Origin: Tritrichomonas musculus
Taxonomy: Eukaryota > Parabasalia > Tritrichomonadida > Tritrichomonadidae
Length of the DNA stretch: 64,000 nucleotides
Assembly: GCA_039105265.1 (NCBI GenBank)
Contig: JAPFFF010000037.1
Span: 186,001 to 250,000, forward strand
Direction: 5' to 3'
Position 1 is the first letter of the stretch, and each line of letters opens with the position of its first letter. Below, piece by piece: positions 58,901-64,000 of this stretch. Both the position numbers and the translations under genes were made by a program. The notes below the pieces were generated by a model that saw only the letters and a program-made list of their open reading frames with translations, made no database searches and was not told where the DNA came from.

Positions 58901-61900
58901 ATTCTTAATCATGAATGATGTTAAAACTAATTGAACTGTTTTCATACTATAAAGTGAACGAAGAACAAGGATGAATGAAAATGCTTGAGAGTCTGTGAAA
59001 GTAGACATATTATCAAATAACCAAACAATAAAGTCATCAAGAACTTTTGGTGAATACAAAGCCGAAATAAGAAATTCTAAAGCAGCAACTGCTGTTTTAA
59101 CTTTGTTTTTAGTTTCTTCAATTTCTTTCAATTTTTGTTCTTTTTCTTTCTTTAATTTTTCCTTGTCCTCTTCACTTTGATTATCAGTTTCATTAGCATT
59201 ATTATTGTTGTTATCATTGTTATTATTGTTGTTATCATTGTTATTATTATTGTTATCATTATTATTGTTATCATTATTGTTGTTGTCATTGTTATTATCT
59301 TCATTTTCATTATCATTGTTATTCTCATCATCATTATCATCTGCATTGTCATCCTCTGTGTTGTTGTTGTTATTGTTATTATTATTAAGTGGTGATAATT
59401 TTACGAATGCTTCTGACATCTGAGGAAGTGTATAAATGAGTGATATATTGTCAAGAGCAGGAAGGATAGAAGTGAAAACTTGTTCAGTATTATCCATAAA
59501 GAGGAATGGAAATGCTGCTGCAAGACTTCTAAGCCAAACAAATGCTTGGAAATTGTCAGTTTTTTCTGCAACAATTGTATAAAGTTTAGATATTAGAGAG
59601 AGTCCAAGTTCTGAAATTGGTTTTGTCATAAATTCGCATTCTGGCTTCAATATGAATGTTGTTGTTCCTGAAGGCATAGTGTAAGAACGATTAAGAGACT
59701 TAATAAAGGTATCACCAAAAGTTTGATATTCTTTGTAATATAATGTTAAAAGCAAAGTTTCGGTAAATGAAATTTTATCATTAATTTTTTCGAAGAGTGT
59801 TGTTATATAATCAGTAGCAATTGATTGATCTTGTGTTAGTTTCCTGAACATAATATCATAAAGAAGCTTATCTGTTTCTGGTTGAGGATCTGATATTAAT
59901 ACTGATAATAAGTCATCAAGTGATACTTGGTCAATTGGGAGATCTGCCATTAATGTAACTTTTATATTATGTTGAATTGGTTCATTTATAAATGTGAGTA
60001 ATTCTTTCTTTAGATTGTGCTTTTTCATAAATTGAGAAATAAGCATAACTTCGTTCCATTTCTTTTCGTTGATTGAATCATGAAGTACGCGAGTAATATT
60101 TTCGGTATTTTCAAATGTTAAAGTTGGAACATTTGAGCAGTTTCTATCAACGAAGTGAATTAGATCAATAATATCTTGAGTTGATGTTGAACTTTGAATT
60201 GAATTAACGATTAATGGCGCTACTTTTGTTGCATCAAATACTTTTAAGTTAAATTGGAGATGGCCGATTGCATCCTTTTGTTTGATATCAGATAAATGTT
60301 TGATGAAGAATTCAAAAAGATCGATTCCGTATAAACCAAAGAATTGATTAACTTCTTGTGGTGTTGCTTGGTTTAGTCTATTGCCAAAAATGAAGTCACG
60401 GTTTCCAAATTGTCTTCTTAAACTAGAAGGACCTGGTGAAGATAAGCGAATGATGGATATCATGAGTTTCTTTTTATCTGCCATATATTCGTTTCTTAAC
60501 AAAAGTGGAACCAAAACTTTGAGTAATTCTAATATGAATGGATATAATGGCTGTGAGCTAAAGTCAAGCAAGCATGGAAGGAAACGATCAATGGAAGTGG
60601 TTAATATTGGTGAATTATTATTTGCAAGGTAATTGCAAGCTTCAATAAGAATGGAAATCATTTCTGGGGCTTTAAAAACATTGAAAGTTTCGAATAAAAT
60701 ATCGTCTCTACGTTCAGAAGTATTTGCATATTCACAAATTACGGCTAAAAATGGTAAGATATTTTCTTTTGTGAGGCCTTTGATAATGAATTGTTGTGGA
60801 TGATCTGTATTTCTTCCCCTTCTGTAAGCTTGAGCGACTGTGAAAAGTAATGCATCAGCAATTAATGATATTGCTTCTGGTTTCATATCAGCTTTCAAAT
60901 CAAAATTCATTTCCATATCCCTCTGTGGATGTGTAAGAAAATCAAAGAGGTCACGATTAGAGGCATCTGTTTGTCCTGGAACAGTAACAGTATTAAGAAG
61001 TGGAGCGCGGGCAATTTGACGGCATATGACAGAATATCCAAATAATAAAACAGGATCTGGATTTGATTGAATTAATTGATACAGAGGATCTATTTGGAAA
61101 ATTAACTTCCAAAATTGGGTGGAAGGAACCATCTTTGTTTCTGCAACTTTCTGGAGTAAACTTTTAGTATGTTCTGGTGATTTATAGATTTGTTTATATT
61201 GATCGGATAATCTGTAAATTAGCAAAAATGCAAAGGAGCAATCTTTCGCTTGTGGTGGAGAGTGGGCAAAAATGATTTTATCAAGAATTTCATTAACATT
61301 TTCTTCTTTTACAGAATTCTGGAAATATCTTGAAAATGGAATCATGAATCTATCTGATCTTTCATTCGAGTTTGAATAAACAGATAGAATATGAAGCCAG
61401 AATTCTGGAGTTGATAAAACAGGGCAAACGATATTGGCATTACGGAATGCAATTTCATATGTGTGTACATTGGTTGTTTCCATTAATGCACGAGTTAACA
61501 CTTCTTGAGGAAGATTTTCTCGTTTAGGCATAATTTTGAAAGCGAAAATTGGATCTGGAAATTCTTTAATTTCGTTTGCAATTTTCTCTGGAAGAGTAAA
61601 ATCATACTTTTTCAAATAATCCCAAATTTGTGGAGTAAGATCTGAAGCCGAAAGAGAATCTAGTATCTTTCCAATAGGACCTAGAGTCATATTTAAGTCG
61701 CAGCATTTCTTGAGAAATGAAAGCGAAAAGTGTGAATTTATATTTTTATTTTTAATAATAATTTCTTCAAAACGTGGGAAAACATTCTTAAAGGTATCTT
61801 CAGATAAGTTTGGAATGATCTCAGCTAAATCATCGGGGGACAACTTGGCAAATAAAAAGTTATTTGTAAGAGCTGATTCAGGAAGAACTGTGATTAATCC

Positions 61901-62497
61901 AGCTTTAGAAATATCTTTTACTAGCCAATTTAACCTTGAATTTGTTTGTTCCATTTTTTGAGAAAAAATGTATGGAGCAAAATCAGAAAGTAATTGTTTG
62001 GTTAATGTTGATGCGCAAAGCAAATTTATTATCAAATTTGGCCTGCATTGAATTGGTATTTCATGATCAAATACTTTAAGACTTCCTTCTTCGGCGTTTT
62101 GAATTTGAGGAAGAATTTGCTTTAAAGAGTCGTCTACAAATGAATGATAATCGGGAAGAGATAATGGCGGTTGGGCGTGAGTTAAAACTGAAATTACAGA
62201 AGAAGTGACAATAATGTGATAAGCGTTTGACGTTGCAGTTTTAAAAAGCTCTGTAAAAACTGGTAAAAGCTGACTTGGATAATGCGAAAAGCAAGAAGAA
62301 ATAAGTAAAAAAAGATCAACAGCGGTATTAATTGGTAAGTCTTTATCGATATATGTAATAGCTTCATGAAGTAAATCTTGAACTTCTTCTTCACTAGGAG
62401 GATCAACTTCTAAATCAATAAGCGATTGGCGAATGCGATCAACTAAATTGGAGTCATCAAATATATATGAAGTTTCGAATAAGAGAGAACGATCCAT
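55994..62497 (-). CDS. Giant HECT E3 ubiquitin ligase, HUWE1/Tom1-type
   Basis: The product is 2167 residues, the longest here. The first 1750 residues are helical solenoid, interrupted by a low-complexity Asn/Asp run at about 1036-1090. The HECT domain covers about 1800-2167. It starts at FIGEPGVDLGGVTRDWFT and has FRFAGKIIARALIEGLNLD, then GFNSLIPYEDIKRFTPNELDLLICG. The final lobe has LPAAHTCFNRLDLPEYDS, in which Cys2135 is the catalytic residue, and ends IQECNSFGFV. The last segment matches HUWE1 almost word for word. The enzyme transfers ubiquitin from E2 to substrates by a thioester; the solenoid selects them. UBA, UIM and WWE domains of animal HUWE1 are not obvious. The frame is intact. 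Confidence 0.92.
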   Translation of the reverse strand: MDRSLLFETSYIFDDSNLVDRIRQSLIDLEVDPPSEEEVQDLLHEAITYIDKDLPINTAVDLFLLISSCFSHYPSQLLPVFTELFKTATSNAYHIIVTSSVISVLTHAQPPLSLPDYHSFVDDSLKQILPQIQNAEEGSLKVFDHEIPIQCRPNLIINLLCASTLTKQLLSDFAPYIFSQKMEQTNSRLNWLVKDISKAGLITVLPESALTNNFLFAKLSPDDLAEIIPNLSEDTFKNVFPRFEEIIIKNKNINSHFSLSFLKKCCDLNMTLGPIGKILDSLSASDLTPQIWDYLKKYDFTLPEKIANEIKEFPDPIFAFKIMPKRENLPQEVLTRALMETTNVHTYEIAFRNANIVCPVLSTPEFWLHILSVYSNSNERSDRFMIPFSRYFQNSVKEENVNEILDKIIFAHSPPQAKDCSFAFLLIYRLSDQYKQIYKSPEHTKSLLQKVAETKMVPSTQFWKLIFQIDPLYQLIQSNPDPVLLFGYSVICRQIARAPLLNTVTVPGQTDASNRDLFDFLTHPQRDMEMNFDLKADMKPEAISLIADALLFTVAQAYRRGRNTDHPQQFIIKGLTKENILPFLAVICEYANTSERRDDILFETFNVFKAPEMISILIEACNYLANNNSPILTTSIDRFLPCLLDFSSQPLYPFILELLKVLVPLLLRNEYMADKKKLMISIIRLSSPGPSSLRRQFGNRDFIFGNRLNQATPQEVNQFFGLYGIDLFEFFIKHLSDIKQKDAIGHLQFNLKVFDATKVAPLIVNSIQSSTSTQDIIDLIHFVDRNCSNVPTLTFENTENITRVLHDSINEKKWNEVMLISQFMKKHNLKKELLTFINEPIQHNIKVTLMADLPIDQVSLDDLLSVLISDPQPETDKLLYDIMFRKLTQDQSIATDYITTLFEKINDKISFTETLLLTLYYKEYQTFGDTFIKSLNRSYTMPSGTTTFILKPECEFMTKPISELGLSLISKLYTIVAEKTDNFQAFVWLRSLAAAFPFLFMDNTEQVFTSILPALDNISLIYTLPQMSEAFVKLSPLNNNNNNNNNTEDDNADDNDDENNNDNENEDNNNDNNNNDNNNNDNNNNNNDNNNNNNDNNNNNANETDNQSEEDKEKLKKEKEQKLKEIEETKNKVKTAVAALEFLISALYSPKVLDDFIVWLFDNMSTFTDSQAFSFILVLRSLYSMKTVQLVLTSFMIKNTFPEIVTSLIERNISEGAFKDDFLSSVYSLTAQYYSLLKSLTPEVVAVVDELQNVENPFQVTFDHCLTIFPNMQRYHPAQFINLPPDNTQPIGMRDSSRRMISVSHYGQVINFINMIESNVFSNDKDPKRDPTTTIINNFHAHYERLTPPPKPYDGPLPNSISREAFQLLPMKLQSTALFWSLPKVPPQITPKMCRYLVTKPTWATLWIKKIYALLILPEHYGILYNMISDLVKIQKDGTLVEGEEAEPDLNPEDVTLIQYCQGTLFEDLIKQAAGSSRSDHFFVPLCTLFNEISQNGTALISLLEIIAQILNSISSNKSEKDSEKSLKATKRLVHVLKEISKNEGFKENFNDICGNTLLDIACSSENRIHPTLLIQVSELFSILGDDMPNRITQLIGFMFLLDKKKIIPAALNLCSKLSEQKMENIMTLVQKTFDRAINLDKPSPSDIIVFLKKFPAVANARNEQLIKLLRQLLEKFEKTNSENQSPRQMRENTHQKQTLELIGEIFNVLAPRRNQSLSIRMSDSVTVEPTSSSTVQLQRQNSSANVPPYIKDSSPEFWSVYEKYRKLIMQIIQNNILRLSTTFKFLLDYPEITGFQIRSSYFYSQMKKKIKNGTLEFKVRRGNIFADSYSRLRNSKTDELLKRFRVSFIGEPGVDLGGVTRDWFTTLVKEIFNPNYALFIPSANERSNQPNPLSYINEDHINYFRFAGKIIARALIEGLNLDAHLTTSFSKHILHHSVNLRDLEDVDEELHQSLVWMLNNDVEPLDMYFTADTDVLGEHQTVNLKPNGSNIKVTNENKEEFVNLMVERRLKGSIINQVNAFCEGFNSLIPYEDIKRFTPNELDLLICGIPEIDVEDLKRYTEIQEPYNANTPVIKFFFDAISKWDNENLAKLILFMTGSSQVPLNGFKSFKDMNKPITIAPGGGKERLPAAHTCFNRLDLPEYDSEEELNQKLMFAIQECNSFGFV
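59190..59390. repeat. Asn/Asp-coding trinucleotide repeat tract in the HECT gene
   Basis: On the plus strand the tract reads as mixed ATT, GTT and ATC triplets; in the gene it encodes N-runs broken by D and E. It keeps the frame. The two other frames are also open on both strands, which creates spurious open frames. Confidence 0.88.
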
Positions 62498-63012
62498 TTA
62501 ATATCAAAATAATAGAATAAAAATTTTGAATTTAGTTGGCCAACTAATTCAAAAACGACATAAAAAAATTCAAAGAATGAAAAATTTAGCAAAATTTTTA
62601 TGGAAAAACTTTTGAAATTAGAATTAAAAAACTTTTTAAGGCATGTTTTAGTATGGAAATTACTGATTCTCAAATGATTTTTTGAAATTTGTATCTATCA
62701 AGTAACTCAAAGCATTTGCTCGAATTCGTTATTTTTATAGACTTTTCATTAGAAGTTATACAAAAAGTTTCAAATTTTGAATTTACAATCTGGATGAATT
62801 TCTACAAGTATATCTATGATAAATCTTTATTTATATTAAGAATAAAAAAATTTAAACGATCAAGAAGCGTGTAATGCTGAAAATATGAAAAAGATTTAAT
62901 TTAAATCATTTAAAAAAAATTAAATATTTATAAAAGAAGTAAAAATGTCGAGTTTTCACTTCATAAAAAAAGTAAAATAAAAAAAAATCGGCATAAAAAA
63001 TAATAAAAACAT
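62498..63012. other. Intergenic region upstream of the HECT gene
   Basis: This 515-base AT-rich stretch carries a perfect 16-base palindrome near the HECT start. The open frame at 62689-62874 starts at TTG and has no recognisable sequence. The rest shows nothing. Confidence 0.6.
62532..62547. promoter_or_regulatory. 16-base perfect palindrome upstream of the HECT gene
   Basis: TTAGTTGGCCAACTAA reads the same on both strands and lies 34 bases before the ATG at 62497. GAAT and TTC flank it almost symmetrically. It could bind a dimeric factor; CCAACTAA also occurs in the dyad before the gene at 17402. Confidence 0.45.
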
Positions 63013-63891
63013 TTATTCAAATGGGCCTTCAGTCAAGAAAGTATCATCCAAATTAATAATTTCTGGCTCCGGTTTCTGTTCATGTGATTCCATATGCAAA
63101 CAAAGCAATGATGGATATAAAAACCCTTTTCCGCAAATTTCACATGTATAAGGTAGTACCCCACCATGTACTGACTTCATATGAGTTTTTAAATTTGACT
63201 CCCTTGTAAATGTTGATTTGCAATCTTCAACTGGACAAACAAATTTCTTTCTTTCCTCAACAGTAGATTCATGTTTTCTCATATGTTGATCAAGATTTTC
63301 TTTTCTCTTAAACCTAGCCCCACAAATCTCACAAATATGTGATTTTGGATGATTTTCTCGTATATGTTTAAATAATAATACTTGCTGAGGAAATTCTGCA
63401 TCGCAAAGATTACATGTGTACTTTGATTTATTCATCTCATGGCGTCCCATATGCTGTTTATATAATCTAAGGGTTTTTATTTCATTACCACAAATGTCGC
63501 ATGCATAGGGTTTTCGATTTTCATGATCATTGGCAATATGTTCATGCAGAGTATTGAGCTGTTTGAATTTTTTTGAGCAGTGTGGGCAAGTAAAATATCT
63601 TGATTCTATAGCTTTCTTTAGCAGCTCTTCGGGATTTTCATGATGTTTGTTAAGATGAAATTTTAGATGGCTTAATGATGATGATTTATAATCACATTCA
63701 GGACATAAATAATCTTTTGCTATTTTTGGCGCATGAACGGAATCAAAATGTGCTGCTAGCGAAGCTTCTCTTTTGAATTTCATGTGGCACTCATTGCATT
63801 CATATAATTTTTCTTGATCATTTTGTATTAAATTATTAGTTTCATCACCATTATTTCCTTTTGAAATATCAATCAAAGATGTATCATTCAT
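63013..63891 (-). CDS. C2H2 zinc finger protein with eight fingers
   Basis: The product is 292 residues. After about 28 acidic residues come eight C2H2 fingers in tandem: YECNECHMKF, YLCPECDYKS, FTCPHCSKKF, YACDICGNEI, YTCNLCDAEF, HICEICGARF, FVCPVEDCKSTF and YTCEICGKGF, each with paired His. Finger 7 has four residues between its Cys, as in TFIIIA-like fingers. An acidic tail (EIINLDDTFLTEGPFE) closes the protein. Such arrays bind DNA or RNA in sequence-specific fashion. The finger number and finger 7 spacing make a TFIIIA-related factor possible, but TFIIIA usually has nine and I cannot confirm it. The remaining bases to the window end hold no gene. Confidence 0.85.
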   Translation of the reverse strand: MNDTSLIDISKGNNGDETNNLIQNDQEKLYECNECHMKFKREASLAAHFDSVHAPKIAKDYLCPECDYKSSSLSHLKFHLNKHHENPEELLKKAIESRYFTCPHCSKKFKQLNTLHEHIANDHENRKPYACDICGNEIKTLRLYKQHMGRHEMNKSKYTCNLCDAEFPQQVLLFKHIRENHPKSHICEICGARFKRKENLDQHMRKHESTVEERKKFVCPVEDCKSTFTRESNLKTHMKSVHGGVLPYTCEICGKGFLYPSLLCLHMESHEQKPEPEIINLDDTFLTEGPFE

Positions 63892-64000
63892 GTAAAATAG
63901 TTTTGTTGATGATTTTGTATTTCAATCAAAAAATGGTCGTTCTAATTCTGATGATATTCAATATTTAAAAGAGAAGTTTTTACGTACTATATATAGCAAT

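Noticed and set aside
59177-59423. Open frames rich in Ile or Leu opposite the HECT gene repeat
   Set aside because: They are products of the triplet-repeat tract, which is open in several frames.
1-64000. CRISPR arrays, bacterial operons or phage genes
   Set aside because: The repeats seen are eukaryotic satellites and palindromes; gene content and structure are eukaryotic throughout.
63892-64000. Possible gene start at the window end
   Set aside because: The short frame from the ATG near 63932 closes after about ten codons, so nothing can be supported.

Overview
The window is strongly AT-rich eukaryotic DNA carrying about 25 long open reading frames, none of which needs an intron. The gene content (cohesin SMC3, nucleoporin Nup155, COP9 signalosome CSN2, an adaptor-complex mu subunit, HECT and RBR ubiquitin ligases, a PH-AGC kinase) is that of a free-standing eukaryotic nucleus. 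A DZIP1-like ciliary protein and a dynein intermediate chain point to a flagellated cell. Intron-poor genes, short intergenic gaps, poly-N/poly-Q stretches, TAAA at or just after many stop codons, and a TCA-Y-W initiator-like pentamer close to several start codons together suggest a parabasalid (trichomonad), perhaps Tritrichomonas-like. That assignment is an inference; no rRNA or other taxonomic marker is present.

Layout. 1-9.0 kb: a proline-rich protein, DZIP1-like, an 8-TM membrane protein and Nup155. 9.0-10.0 kb: non-coding, with a MITE-like inverted-repeat element. 10.0-18.9 kb: PH-AGC kinase, SLC35-type sugar transporter, two coiled-coil proteins fired from a 69-bp divergent promoter, and a helical-repeat protein. 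18.9-20.5 kb: non-coding, with three hairpin-forming palindromes at about 120-130 bp spacing. 20.5-34.4 kb: AP-complex mu, a DEAH helicase fused to an RBR ubiquitin ligase, SMC3, a Q-rich protein, and a homeodomain-like/Q-rich/WD40 protein. 34.6-40.9 kb: a 1771-residue solenoid protein with a possible ConA-like domain, and a small unknown. 40.9-43.6 kb: an apparently intact DDE transposon with degenerate terminal inverted repeats and an internal 30/32-bp satellite. 43.6-47.1 kb: gene-poor debris with an inverted repeat, GC-richer direct repeats, a candidate structured RNA and frameshifted coding remnants. 47.2-63.9 kb: CH-CH-beta-trefoil protein, SAM/C2HC zinc finger protein, an unknown (VPS9-like?), CSN2, dynein intermediate chain, a HUWE1-class HECT ligase and a C2H2 zinc finger protein.

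The genes do not form one pathway. They are housekeeping and cytoskeletal genes in mixed orientation, with several tight divergent pairs (80, 69, 141 and 174 bp) that probably share bidirectional promoters, and convergent pairs whose 3' ends lie 120-160 bp apart. No clearly new multi-gene system is visible. The most unusual items are the transposon with its satellite, the hairpin triplet, the candidate RNA near 44.4 kb, and the domain fusions homeodomain-like/WD40, DEAH/RBR and CH/beta-trefoil.
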